DNA from: Clostridiales bacterium
GTDB lineage: Bacteria > Bacillota > Clostridia > Christensenellales > CAG-138
Length of the DNA: 43,182 nucleotides
Direction: 5' to 3'
Assembly: GCA_004557245.1 (NCBI GenBank)
Contig: SFEL01000015.1
Location: forward strand, 1-43,182
The notes beneath the pieces were generated by a model, which saw only the letters and a list, made by a program, of their open reading frames with translations, made no database searches and was not told the origin of the DNA. Every line of letters begins with the position of its first letter. The stretch's first letter is position 1. Both the position numbers and the translations under genes were made by a program. Positions 1 to 7,780 of this stretch are shown piece by piece.

Positions 1-50
1 GTTTTGAATTCTGCCGAGTATCTTTTGTATTTTTGTCCCTTTTTGCTCAT
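1..50 (-). CDS. IS3-family transposase OrfA, N-terminal fragment (partial)
   Basis: The ATG at 50-48 opens a frame reading MSKKGQKYKRYSAEFK, which runs off the window edge after 16 codons. This resembles the N-terminus of IS3-family OrfA proteins, which begin with a basic stretch and a Y/F-S-x-E-F-K motif leading into a helix-turn-helix that binds the terminal repeats. A GGAGG sequence lies 12 bases upstream of the ATG, inside the right arm of the hairpin at 59-92. Only the start is visible, so whether the transposase is intact cannot be judged. Confidence 0.7.
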   Translation of the reverse strand, partial: MSKKGQKYKRYSAEFK

Positions 51-58
51 TAAAAATA

Positions 59-92
59 TGCACCTCCGAAAGTGTCTAACTTTCGGGGTGCA
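59..92 (-). promoter_or_regulatory. IS-end hairpin covering the transposase ribosome binding site
   Basis: On the minus strand TGCACCCCGAAAG (92-80) pairs with CTTTCGGAGGTGCA (72-59) around the loop TTAGACA, giving 13 base pairs with one bulged A. The GGAGG of orfA is in the right arm. A short T-rich stretch (TATTTTTA) follows, so the structure could also act as a terminator for tRNA transcripts entering from the right. Both roles are inferred. Confidence 0.6.
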
Positions 93-114
93 TATCATTG
101 GGTGCCCTTTTTCT

Positions 115-207
115 TGGCGGAGAAGGAGGGATTCGAACCCTCGCGCCAGTCACCCCAGCCTACTCCCTTAGCAGGGGAGCCCCTTACAGCCACTTGGGTA
201 CTTCTCC
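115..207 (-). tRNA. tRNA-Ser (anticodon GCT)
   Basis: The minus strand reads GGAGAAG at the 5' end (207-201), pairing with CTTCTCC at 125-119, then discriminator G (118) and an encoded CCA (117-115). The anticodon loop contains GCT. A long variable arm and GGTTCGAATCC in the T arm mark a class II serine tRNA. It lies 33 bp downstream of tRNA-Ser(TGA) and is probably cotranscribed with it. Confidence 0.95.
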
Positions 208-240
208 ACGGATATATTGCCGGCGCTATGTTGAATTATC

Positions 241-329
241 TGGCGGAGAGAGAGGGATTCGAACCCCCGGTGCCTTGCGGCATCACTGGTTTTCAAGACC
301 AGCTCCATAAACCACTCGGACATCTCTCC
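241..329 (-). tRNA. tRNA-Ser (anticodon TGA)
   Basis: The minus strand starts GGAGAGA at 329 and ends with the matching acceptor arm, a G discriminator and an encoded CCA at 243-241. The anticodon loop CTTGAAA gives TGA, read as serine. The long variable arm and GGTTCGAATCC T arm fit class II. A consensus promoter lies 17 bp upstream. Confidence 0.95.
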
Positions 330-345
330 ATATTCAAGCTTTATA

Positions 346-374
346 ATTATAGCAAAGGTTTTTCCCACTGTCAA
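346..374 (-). promoter_or_regulatory. Consensus housekeeping promoter of the tRNA-Ser operon
   Basis: On the minus strand TTGACA (374-369), a 17-base spacer and TATAAT (351-346) match the sigma-A consensus at all 12 positions. The -10 box is 16 bases before the 5' end of tRNA-Ser(TGA), fitting a short 5' leader. I see no gene in 375-487. Confidence 0.88.
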
Positions 375-542
375 GCGGGCAGATTTTTACCGGGCAGGTA
401 TATTATGGCCCGGTGCAGGGAATTACTACCTTATAGCACGATAATGCGGGCGGCCCGGCCGCCAATTTGCGCAAAGGAGCGATTTCCATGACTGACGAAA
501 ATAGAAGCTAGGGATTTTCTCGAGGAAAAAGGCGTTTATGTA

Positions 543-1196
543 GTGCTGCTGGCCTCGGTGGCCATAGTCGGCATCGCTGCGGCGGCAGCCTATTGGCCAA
601 AGCAGCAGCCTCAGCCCTCCGCTGAGCCTTCTCCCGCCCCCGTTTCTCAAAACGAGGACCAGACCCTCAGTGAAGCGCTGCTCTCCACACCTGAGCCTAT
701 TCCCACCGCTTCACCCTCGGCGCTGCCCGACATAACCCCCAATCCTTCACCTGCGCCCCCGGCTGCTCATGCCCCCGCCCGGGACAAGGCCCCTGCGCCG
801 CTCAAGGGCAAGGTGCAGTGGCGCTTCGCCGTGGATGAGCTTATCTACTCCCGCACTCTGGATCACTGGACCACTCACCGCGGCATCGATATATCCTGCG
901 CCAAGGGGGCGGAGGTGCATTGCCCATGGAACGGCAAGGTGGAGGAGATATACGAGGATGACAGCCTTGGCATCTCCGTCCGGGTGAGCCACAGCGACGG
1001 CCTTGAATCCCTCTACTCCAACCTGCGCACCGGCTGCCCCGTAAAAGCCGGGCAGAGGCTCAACGCCGGCGACCTTATTGGCTATGTTGGCGAAACTGCC
1101 GTTGCGGAGTGCAGCGACGGGGCCCACCTTCACTTTGAGGTGCGCAAGGACGGCAAATCCGTAGATCCTGCGGAGTATGTGACGGTGACGGAGTAG
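543..1196 (+). CDS. SpoIIQ-like M23 (LytM) metallopeptidase, N-terminus frameshifted
   Basis: The uninterrupted frame from GTG 543 encodes 217 residues: a membrane segment at about 1-18, a Pro/Ala/Ser linker to about 85, and an M23 domain at about 90-215. Zinc-ligand motifs are visible as H-R-G-I-D and H-L-H-F-E-V, so it may be catalytically competent. In Bacillota, SpoIIQ-type M23 proteins are anchored in the forespore membrane and join the SpoIIIAH channel during engulfment. The better start is ATG 488, seven bases after AAGGAGC, but that frame stops after seven codons (MTDENRS). Skipping the T at 509 would join it to RDFLEEKGVYVV, which resembles the cytoplasmic start of SpoIIQ. The gene is therefore frameshifted, contains a sequencing error, or is read from GTG 543. 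A terminator follows at 1249-1272. Confidence 0.72.
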   Translation: MLLASVAIVGIAAAAAYWPKQQPQPSAEPSPAPVSQNEDQTLSEALLSTPEPIPTASPSALPDITPNPSPAPPAAHAPARDKAPAPLKGKVQWRFAVDELIYSRTLDHWTTHRGIDISCAKGAEVHCPWNGKVEEIYEDDSLGISVRVSHSDGLESLYSNLRTGCPVKAGQRLNAGDLIGYVGETAVAECSDGAHLHFEVRKDGKSVDPAEYVTVTE

Positions 1197-1248
1197 GGAA
1201 ACGGCTTCACTTTCCGTTTGAAAAAGAGAATCACCACAGAAACACCGG

Positions 1249-1272
1249 GAGAGTCGCAAGGCTCTCTTTTTG
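1249..1272 (+). terminator. Intrinsic terminator after the M23 gene
   Basis: GAGAGTC (1249-1255), a GCAA tetraloop and GGCTCTC (1260-1266) form a 7-bp stem with one G-T pair, followed by TTTTTG. A second small hairpin (AAACGG/CCGTTT) lies just upstream at about 1199-1219. Confidence 0.75.
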
Positions 1273-1300
1273 CGTGCTTGTTTTTTATGGCGTTTCACGT

Positions 1301-1461
1301 TACCATCAGTTGACAAGGACACACAAGGTTTTAGAAGCCAAACAGCACGGCATAACTGTGTCGTCCTCATTTGAAATACAACCAGTAATACAAGCGACGA
1401 GAACGCAGGAGCGTCCCAAAACAAGCCTTTAGGGCTTGTGTGCTCTTGTCAACTGATGGTA
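1301..1461 (+). mobile_element. MITE-like element, 161 bp, with 27-bp terminal inverted repeats
   Basis: Positions 1301-1327 and 1435-1461 are inverted repeats matching at 25 of 27 bases. The outer 17, TACCATCAGTTGACAAG, match perfectly. Each end carries TA, as expected for the TA target duplication of IS630/Tc1-type transposition. No coding frame inside looks real. An inner hairpin (AAGCC-TTTA-GGGCTT) lies near the right end. The right end is 10 bp before the start codon of the next gene and may have replaced its native leader. The family is not identified. Confidence 0.6.
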
Positions 1462-1471
1462 CTATATACCC

Positions 1472-2113
1472 ATGAAAGTCACTGAAGATCTGCAATGCAA
1501 CGGCCTGTCCATCGTAGTGGACAAGGAGGGCTTCACATACGGCAGCGACGCGGTGCTGCTGGCTAACTTTGCAAGGCCCAGACGGGGGGACAGTTGTCTC
1601 GACCTGGGGGCGGGCACGGGCATTTTGGCCATACTGGTAAACGGCAAGACCGGCGCCCGCTTCACCGCCGTCGAGATACAGCAGGCCGCCTGCCAGCTTA
1701 TGGAGGAATCCATCGCGCTCAACGGCCAGGGCGGGGACATAACCGTGCTGCATGCCGACATACGCAAGCTGGGCGGGCTTTTGCCGGCCGGCAGCTTCGA
1801 CGGGGCAGTTTGCAACCCGCCCTACTTTTCCGGCGGCACGCGAAGCGAAAATCCCGCCGTGGCCCTTTGTGTCCATCAGGACGAATGCGGCATTTACGAC
1901 GTGGCCCGGTGCGCAGGGCGGCTGCTGAAAAACGGCGGCAGGCTATGGCTGTGCTATCCCGCCTCCCGCCTTGCGGAGTGCTTCCACGCCATGGTGGACA
2001 GCAGGCTTCAGCCAAAGCGGCTGCGGCTCATCGATGGAAAAAACGGCCCCTACCTCGCCCTTATGGAATGCGTAAAGGGCGGCAAAACAGGCCTTATTAT
2101 AGAAAGGAATTGA
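1472..2113 (+). CDS. tRNA1(Val) (adenine37-N6)-methyltransferase-like protein (TrmN6/YfiC family)
   Basis: The 213-residue protein has the SAM-binding motif LDLGAGTG at 43-50 and the N6-adenine methyltransferase motif NPPYF at 115-119. It also has the family N-terminal pattern, a GF-x-x-G-SDAVLLA stretch at 20-31. TrmN6 of E. coli methylates A37 of tRNA-Val, and Gram-positive relatives are annotated from homology only. No clear Shine-Dalgarno sequence precedes ATG 1472, because a MITE-like element ends at 1461. rsmI follows after 12 bp, so the two probably form an operon. Such a pair with a following rsmI is common in Bacillota. Confidence 0.85.
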   Translation: MKVTEDLQCNGLSIVVDKEGFTYGSDAVLLANFARPRRGDSCLDLGAGTGILAILVNGKTGARFTAVEIQQAACQLMEESIALNGQGGDITVLHADIRKLGGLLPAGSFDGAVCNPPYFSGGTRSENPAVALCVHQDECGIYDVARCAGRLLKNGGRLWLCYPASRLAECFHAMVDSRLQPKRLRLIDGKNGPYLALMECVKGGKTGLIIERN

Positions 2114-2125
2114 CGGAAAACCCAC

Positions 2126-2959
2126 ATGCTTCAGCCCAAGCTTTACCTTTGCCCAACCCCCATAGGAAACATGGAGGACATGACGCTGCGCGCCCTCAGG
2201 GTGCTGAGGGAGTGCCATAGGATATACTGCGAGGACACCCGCAACACCGGAGCCATGCTGTCAAGGCTGGGGATATCCAAGCCCCTCATATCCTGCCACG
2301 AGCACAACGAGGAGGGCAGGGCGGAGGAGATCGCAGGGCGGGTGGCGGAGGGCGAGGCTATCGCCTTCGTGTCCGACGCCGGGCTGCCCGGCATATCCGA
2401 CCCCGGGGAGCGGTTGGTGGCCGCCTTCATACAAAGGGAGCTGCCCTTTGAGGTGCTGCCCGGCCCCTCCGCGTCCCTTACGGCGCTGGTTCTTAGCGGG
2501 CTGCCAGCAAAGGAAGCCTGTTTCGTGGGTTTTTTGCCCCGCGCCGGCAAGGAGCGCCGGGAGGCCGTCGCCCGTCTGGCACGGCATAAGGGCACGCTGA
2601 TAATATACGAAAGCCCGCTCAGGGTGGCCGAGACCGCCGCCGAGCTTGCCGCAGCCTGGGGCGACCGCAAGGCTGTCCTGTGCCGGGAGCTTACCAAATT
2701 ATACGAGGAGACGGTGCGCTCCACCCTTTCCGGACTTGCCGGCACGTATGCTCATAAGCCCCCAAAGGGCGAGACGGTGCTGGTCATCGCAGGGGCGGGG
2801 GATGAAAGCTCCGGAGCGAGTCTTGAAGATACGCTGAAGCGGCTGCTGGGGGAGGGTGTCAGCGCCAAGGATGCGGCAAAGCAGGCCAGCGCCCTGCTGG
2901 ACGTTCCCCGGAACGAGGCGTACAGGATGGCGATGGAGCTGAAGGGCTCCGGCGTTTGA
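2126..2959 (+). CDS. rsmI: 16S rRNA (cytidine1402-2'-O)-methyltransferase
   Basis: RsmI is a tetrapyrrole-methylase-fold enzyme that 2'-O-methylates C1402 in the decoding centre of 16S rRNA using SAM. The 277-residue product has the family motifs PTPIGN (10-15), EDTRNTG (36-42) and SDAGLPGISDPG (83-94), and its length is normal. The start is ATG 2126. An AAAGGAAT sequence at the end of the upstream gene is a possible ribosome binding site. It is the last gene before a long non-coding stretch that ends in a bidirectional terminator at 3534-3558. Confidence 0.95.
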   Translation: MLQPKLYLCPTPIGNMEDMTLRALRVLRECHRIYCEDTRNTGAMLSRLGISKPLISCHEHNEEGRAEEIAGRVAEGEAIAFVSDAGLPGISDPGERLVAAFIQRELPFEVLPGPSASLTALVLSGLPAKEACFVGFLPRAGKERREAVARLARHKGTLIIYESPLRVAETAAELAAAWGDRKAVLCRELTKLYEETVRSTLSGLAGTYAHKPPKGETVLVIAGAGDESSGASLEDTLKRLLGEGVSAKDAAKQASALLDVPRNEAYRMAMELKGSGV

Positions 2960-3533
2960 CACCGTATCTTTTTGTCACTTTCCTTTTAAAAAAAGTAACC
3001 AAAGTAAAAATACAATTAACGAGCCGTGTAATACCCTCAACTATATCGTCTGCCCCCAAGGCATATCAAAAACCTGTCATCATGCCCACTCCGCCGGAAC
3101 CGCGCCAGATGGGTACGTATGATGATACGTTTTTCGGATAAACTTTGGCCGAAGCAGAATAATCGGAGATATTACACAGCTCTTTAATTATTTTTTTAGT
3201 TGGTTTTATTATTTAAAAGTGACAAAGGAAGCAGACCGTAGGCTTCAGCTTGCCTGCGGCGCGGTACTTTCGTGGGCCGAAAGTACCCAAAGGCCTCCGC
3301 TTTCTTGGAAGAAAGCTCTCAAAGAACTAAAAACATCTTCCCCTGTTGCCCATCTCCGGTATCTCTTTCCCGTCGCTGCTCAGAATTCAGCATGGTCGTT
3401 CTTCCTCGCTTACGCCGCCCCGCGTGCGCCTTCGCTCCTCGAACTCCCTGCTTTATTCTGCTTGCGCCGTTCTATCAAAGAATCCATCTGGCGGGAATCC
3501 GGCGGTAATAGTTAAACTCCAACACAAACAAAA
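2960..3533. other. Non-coding spacer with hairpins, no gene seen
   Basis: This stretch between convergent rsmI and the V-ATPase operon has several short open frames but none with a ribosome binding site or recognisable protein. It includes a perfect 10-bp hairpin at 3263-3287 (GGTACTTTCG, loop TGGGC, CGAAAGTACC). AAAGTGACAAAGGAAG-like text near 3219 partly mirrors the opposite-strand text near 2972. It looks like degenerate dispersed repeat material. Confidence 0.5.
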
Positions 3534-3558
3534 CCCTGCCGGTGAAGCTCCGACAGGG
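3534..3558. terminator. Bidirectional terminator between rsmI side and V-ATPase operon
   Basis: CCCTGCCGG (3534-3542) and CCGACAGGG (3550-3558) form a 9-bp stem with one mismatch. AAAA precedes and ATTTT follows, so both strands have a U-rich tail. On the minus strand it lies about 100 bp after the subunit D stop codon. Confidence 0.7.
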
Positions 3559-3588
3559 ATTTTGCATCTGTAATTGTATTTTTTCTTC

Positions 3589-3656
3589 AGGCTTTTCTTT
3601 TCTCTTTGCTTCTTTTCTCTTTTCTTTTCTCCCGAAAAGAAAAGAGAAAGAAGAGA
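3589..3656 (+). repeat. Pyrimidine/purine hairpin repeat, copy 1
   Basis: The core CTTTTCTTTTC-tccc-GAAAAGAAAAG is an 11-bp perfect hairpin preceded by a pyrimidine-rich tail containing CTTTGCTTC. Related copies lie at 24334-24406, 33858-33926 and 34524-34593. This copy ends five bases before the stop codon of the V-ATPase D gene. Confidence 0.8.
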
Positions 3657-3660
3657 ATCG

Positions 3661-4290
3661 TTACTCCCGATTCGCCAGCATCTCTTTGGTCTTCATAAGG
3701 CGGGTGGTGTTGCCCCTGTCGTTCTCGTCAAGCTTCATCTTGATCTCCCTGATAGCCTCGTCGAACTGGGGTATCATAACGTACTCGAGGGCGTTGACGC
3801 GGCGGCGGGTCTTTTCTATCTCGTCCGCCAGGGAGTTGCATATCTTTTCCACCTCTGCAAGCTCTATGAGCATGGGCAGCACCTCTGCGAAGGCGGATAC
3901 GGCGGAGTCCAGCTCCGCAGAGGTGTTCATGAATCCATAGGGGTAGTCAAAGGTATCGGAAGTCTCAAGGGACAGCTTTGGCATCTTCAGCGACAGCACG
4001 TGCTGGGTATCCACGGATACCGTGGCGGGGCGGGCGGGGTAGGCGAGGGCTTCTTCTATTGCCTCTCCGCTCATCTCGGCCCTTGCCAGCACGAACTGCC
4101 CCATGGCGGCGGAAAGCTTTTGCTCCACCTGCTCCCGCAGTTCCTTATTGCGGCGGGCGTAGGCTATGAAGCGGCGAACCATCTCGTCCCGCTTGTCTTT
4201 CATAAGCTTATGACCCCGGGCTGCCACCTTGCGTTTCTTCTTAAGGTTGGTCAGCTCCATGCGGGTCGGCTTTACTTGAAGCTGTGCCAT
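3661..4290 (-). CDS. atpD: V-type ATP synthase subunit D
   Basis: Subunit D forms the central rotor shaft that couples the catalytic A3B3 ring to the membrane ring. The 209 residues begin with the family signature PTRMELTNLKKKRKVA at about 8-23 and are predicted to be mostly helical, with coiled-coil ends. It is the last gene of the nine-gene operon and starts 3 bp after the subunit B stop codon. Length and start agree with the family. The gene is also called ntpD. Confidence 0.95.
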   Translation of the reverse strand: MAQLQVKPTRMELTNLKKKRKVAARGHKLMKDKRDEMVRRFIAYARRNKELREQVEQKLSAAMGQFVLARAEMSGEAIEEALAYPARPATVSVDTQHVLSLKMPKLSLETSDTFDYPYGFMNTSAELDSAVSAFAEVLPMLIELAEVEKICNSLADEIEKTRRRVNALEYVMIPQFDEAIREIKMKLDENDRGNTTRLMKTKEMLANRE

Positions 4291-4293
4291 AGG

Positions 4294-5673
4294 CTATTCC
4301 TCCGCTTTGGGCAGGTACTTATCCAGATATTCGTCCCTTATGCGCTTAAGCTCGGTGCGGGGCAGTATGGAAAGCAGCTTCCAGCCCAGATCCAGAGTTT
4401 CCTCTATGGAGCGATTGGTATAGAAGCCCTGTGACACATACTCCTCCTCGAAGGCATCCGCAAACTTGGCGTACAGCTTATCCGTATCGGACAGGGCCGC
4501 ATCGCCCAGTATTACCGCAAGCTCCTTTGCGTCCTTGCCCCGGGAGTATGCGGCAAAGAGCTGGTTCATGGTGTCGGCGTGATCCTCCCGGGTCTTGCCC
4601 CGGCCTATGCCCTTATCCTTCAGGCGGGACAGGGAGGGCAAAACGTTTATAGGCGGCGTGACGCCCTTTCTGTGCAGCTCACGCCCCAGAATTATCTGCC
4701 CCTCGGTTATGTAGCCGGTAAGGTCGGGTATGGGGTGGGTGATGTCGTCCTCCGGCATGGACAGTATGGGTATCATGGTGATGGAGCCGGGGTTGCCCTT
4801 TATGCGGCCCGCCCGCTCGTACATGGTGGCAAGGTCGGTATACAGGTAGCCGGGGTAGCCGCGGCGGCCGGGAACCTCCTTGCGGGCGGCGGATACCTCA
4901 CGGAGGGCCTCCGCGTAGTTGGTTATATCCGTGATTATTACCAGCACGTGCATGCCAAGGTCGTATGCAAGATACTCCGCGGCGGTGAGCGCCATGCGGG
5001 GAGTGGCTATGCGCTCTATGGCGGGGTCGTTGGCAAGGTTTATGAAGGTGACGGTACGGTCTATGGCGCCGGTGGCCCTGAAGTCGGAGGTGAAAAAGTC
5101 CGCCTCCTCAAAGGTTATGCCTACGGCGGCGAATACTACCGCGAAGCCCTCGCCGGTGCCCCGCACCTTAGCCTGACGGGCTATCTGGGCCGCAAGGTTT
5201 GCGTGGGGCAGGCCGGAGCCTGAGAACACCGGCAGCTTCTGGCCGCGTACCAGCGTGTTCAGGCCGTCTATGGCGGAAATGCCGGTCTGTATGAACTCGT
5301 TGGGGTAGTCCCTCGCGGCGGGGTTTATGGGCGCGCCGTTGATGTCCAGCCGCTTTTCGGGTATGAGCTCGGCGCCGCCGTCTATGGGCCTGCCCATGCC
5401 GTCGAATACCCTTCCCAGCATATCCGGCGCAACTGCCAGCTCTATGGAGTGGCCAAGGAATTTCGCGCTGGAATCGGTTATGCGCAGTCCCTGACTGCCC
5501 TCGAAGAGCTGCAGCAGCGCCTTATCCTGATTTATCTCAAGCACCTTGCCCCGGCGTATTCTTCCGTCGGACTGCTCTATCTCCACCAGCTCGTCGTACT
5601 TTACGCCTTCTACCTGATCCACCAGCATAAGGGGGCCGGCAACTTCCCTGATGGTCTTGTATTCCTTGCGCAT
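4294..5673 (-). CDS. atpB: V-type ATP synthase subunit B
   Basis: The 459-residue B subunit is the non-catalytic nucleotide-binding partner in the A3B3 head. The P-loop region is degenerate (SGSGLPHANL, 151-160), as expected for B. The frame is open further upstream, but the true start is the ATG at 5673. It overlaps the stop codon of subunit A as TAATG, has GGAGG at the right distance, and gives the normal start MRKEYKTIREVAGP. Translation is probably coupled to subunit A. Confidence 0.95.
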   Translation of the reverse strand: MRKEYKTIREVAGPLMLVDQVEGVKYDELVEIEQSDGRIRRGKVLEINQDKALLQLFEGSQGLRITDSSAKFLGHSIELAVAPDMLGRVFDGMGRPIDGGAELIPEKRLDINGAPINPAARDYPNEFIQTGISAIDGLNTLVRGQKLPVFSGSGLPHANLAAQIARQAKVRGTGEGFAVVFAAVGITFEEADFFTSDFRATGAIDRTVTFINLANDPAIERIATPRMALTAAEYLAYDLGMHVLVIITDITNYAEALREVSAARKEVPGRRGYPGYLYTDLATMYERAGRIKGNPGSITMIPILSMPEDDITHPIPDLTGYITEGQIILGRELHRKGVTPPINVLPSLSRLKDKGIGRGKTREDHADTMNQLFAAYSRGKDAKELAVILGDAALSDTDKLYAKFADAFEEEYVSQGFYTNRSIEETLDLGWKLLSILPRTELKRIRDEYLDKYLPKAEE

Positions 5674-7445
5674 TATGCTTCGCCTCCTTCCGTAAGCTCC
5701 CGGATCTCCGCGTTGAGCTTTGCGGTTATCTCCTCGTACCTCTCGGCGCACTTATCCTCCTCGGTATACTTGAAGCGGCCTATGTCCTCCCGGACGGGCA
5801 GCGCCGCAAGCTTATTGAAGGAAGCGTCCTTTGAAAGGGCGTCCAAGCTCTTTTCGTAGTAGCCTATTATCAGCCGCAGCAGCATGGCCTGCTTTGCGGG
5901 AGAGGTGTAGGTATCCACCTCATGGAAGGCGTTCTGATGGAGGTAGTCCTCTCTGATGGAGCGGGTGGCCTCCAGGGTGAGCCTGTCTTTGTAGCTCAGG
6001 GCGTCTATGCCCACCAGGCGGACTATCTCCTCCAGCTCGCTCTCCTCCTGCAGCATGTTCATGACCTTCTGCACCATGGCGGTCCAGTCGGGGTCTACTT
6101 CCTTATTGAACCAGGGCTCGAGGCGGTCAAGATACAGGGAATATGAGGTCAGCCAGTCTATGGCGGGGAAGTGGCGGGCGTATGCCAGCTTTGCGCTCAA
6201 GCCCCAGAACACCTTTACGGTGCGGAGGGTCGCCTGGGATACCGGCTCTGAAATATCGCCGCCCGGAGGGGAAACGGCGCCTATAGCCGTGACCGCGCCA
6301 GTGCGGCCCTCCGTACCTAACGTCACAACGGAGCCCGCCCTCTCGTAGAACTCCGCCAGACGGCTGCTCAGGTATGCGGGGTATCCCTCCTCGCCGGGCA
6401 TTTCCTCCAGACGGCCGGACATCTCCCGCAGCGCCTCTGCCCAGCGGCTGGTGGAGTCGGCCATTATGGCCACCTTGTAGCCCATATCACGGAAGTACTC
6501 CGCTATGGTGATGCCGGTATATATGCTGGCTTCACGGGCCGCAACCGGCATATCCGAGGTGTTTGCTATAAGCACCGTGCGCTTCATAAGCGAAAGACCT
6601 GTGCGGGGGTCCTTCAGCTCCGGGAACTCCATCAGAACGTCGGTCATCTCGTTGCCCCGCTCGCCGCAGCCCACGTATACGATTATGTCCGCGTCGGCCC
6701 ACTTTGCAAGCTGGTGCTGAACCACCGTCTTGCCGCTGCCGAAGGGCCCCGGAACTGCCGCCACACCCCCCTTGGCTACCGGGAACAGGGTGTCTATAAC
6801 CCGCTGTCCGGTTATCATGGGCTCGGTAGGGGCCATCTTCCTTGCGTAGGGCCTGCCTATACGCACCGGCCACTTCTGCAGCATGGGCAGCTCTACCGTC
6901 TCCCCCTTACTGGTGACGAGCTTGGCTATGGTCTGTACTACGTTGGCCTCGCCGGAGTGTATCCATGTGAGCTGGCCCTCCACATTTGGAGGCACCATTA
7001 TCTTATGGAGCACCGCTTCCGTCTCCTGTACGGTGCCCAGGATATCGCCGGGCTTCAGTATATCGCCTATCTGTGCCGCAGGCTGGAAATCCCAGAGCCT
7101 TTCGTGGTCTATGGAGTCCACCCGGATACCGCGGGTTATCCTGTCACCCGCCAGCTCCTGAATTTTATTGAGCGGACGCTGAATGCCGTCGTATATGGAT
7201 TCTATAAGCCCGGGGGCAAGCTCTACCGACAGGGGAGCGCCGGTGGATTCCACAGGCTCCCCGGGGCCTATGCCGCCGGTCTCCTCGTATACCTGTATGG
7301 AGGCCTTATCCCCGCGAAGCTCTATTACTTCGCCTATAAGGTGCTTTTCGGATACGCGGACCACGTCGTACATGTTTACGTCCGCCATGCCGGAAGCCAC
7401 TATCAGGGGGCCCGATACCTTAACTATGGTTCCTTTAACTGCCAT
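5673..7445 (-). CDS. atpA: V-type ATP synthase catalytic subunit A
   Basis: The 590-residue catalytic subunit binds and hydrolyses (or makes) ATP. The Walker A motif GPFGSGKT is at 233-240 and the GERGNEM catalytic region at 261-267. The long V/A-type insertion between the N-terminal barrel and the nucleotide domain (about 110-190) separates it from F-type beta. It starts 2 bp after subunit F, and its stop codon overlaps the start of subunit B. Confidence 0.97.
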   Translation of the reverse strand: MAVKGTIVKVSGPLIVASGMADVNMYDVVRVSEKHLIGEVIELRGDKASIQVYEETGGIGPGEPVESTGAPLSVELAPGLIESIYDGIQRPLNKIQELAGDRITRGIRVDSIDHERLWDFQPAAQIGDILKPGDILGTVQETEAVLHKIMVPPNVEGQLTWIHSGEANVVQTIAKLVTSKGETVELPMLQKWPVRIGRPYARKMAPTEPMITGQRVIDTLFPVAKGGVAAVPGPFGSGKTVVQHQLAKWADADIIVYVGCGERGNEMTDVLMEFPELKDPRTGLSLMKRTVLIANTSDMPVAAREASIYTGITIAEYFRDMGYKVAIMADSTSRWAEALREMSGRLEEMPGEEGYPAYLSSRLAEFYERAGSVVTLGTEGRTGAVTAIGAVSPPGGDISEPVSQATLRTVKVFWGLSAKLAYARHFPAIDWLTSYSLYLDRLEPWFNKEVDPDWTAMVQKVMNMLQEESELEEIVRLVGIDALSYKDRLTLEATRSIREDYLHQNAFHEVDTYTSPAKQAMLLRLIIGYYEKSLDALSKDASFNKLAALPVREDIGRFKYTEEDKCAERYEEITAKLNAEIRELTEGGEA

Positions 7446-7447
7446 AT

Positions 7448-7780
7448 TTATTTATCCTCCGAGAATAGTATATCCGCGCCTATAGCCTTTTCCACGTTGG
7501 CCTTTATGGCTGCCATGGCCACGCCGGAAGGGCCGTGGGAATCCGGAATGGGTATTATTGCGGGGAATGTCTCCGTCTTGAATTTGTTTATGGCCTCGCT
7601 GCACTGGGCGTATACCGGCTCGGTCAGGAAAATGACCTTGCAGCCCTCCCTGGCAAGCCTGTATATGAGCTTATTTGCCCTTTCGCCGTCCGTCTCGTCA
7701 AACACGCCGAGGCCTACGGCCTTGCCTATGAGCACCGAGTCCCTGTCGCCTATCATGGCGATATCCGTGCGTTTATCCAT
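7448..7780 (-). CDS. atpF: V-type ATP synthase subunit F
   Basis: This small subunit (110 residues from ATG 7780) sits on the central shaft with D. The sequence MDKRTDIAMIGDRDSVLIGK and the later EPVYAQC match the Rossmann-like F subunit (NtpG in E. hirae naming). GTG 7789 is an alternative start giving MNC before this Met. I prefer ATG 7780, which has GGGTGA six bases upstream. Either start overlaps the end of subunit C. Confidence 0.9.
   Translation of the reverse strand: MDKRTDIAMIGDRDSVLIGKAVGLGVFDETDGERANKLIYRLAREGCKVIFLTEPVYAQCSEAINKFKTETFPAIIPIPDSHGPSGVAMAAIKANVEKAIGADILFSEDK

Larger units (their letters stand above)
1..92 (-). mobile_element. IS3-family (IS150-like) insertion sequence, left end, cut by window edge
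   Basis: Read on the minus strand, the element opens at position 92 with TGCACCCCGAAAGTTAGACA. This resembles the TG-starting, TTAGACA-ending terminal repeats that I recall for IS150-group IS3 elements. An orfA start follows at position 50. A similar 20-mer, differing at three positions, occurs at 43092-43111. The outer boundary could lie a few bases further out, at 97, because TGATATGCACC also starts with TG. The rest of the element is outside the window. The insertion sits 22 bp beyond the encoded CCA of tRNA-Ser(GCT), so it has probably displaced that operon's original 3' region. Confidence 0.72.

Noticed and set aside
3219..3573. Several overlapping plus-strand frames of 75-98 codons
   Set aside because: They lie in hairpin-rich repeat-like DNA without ribosome binding sites or homology that I can recognise.
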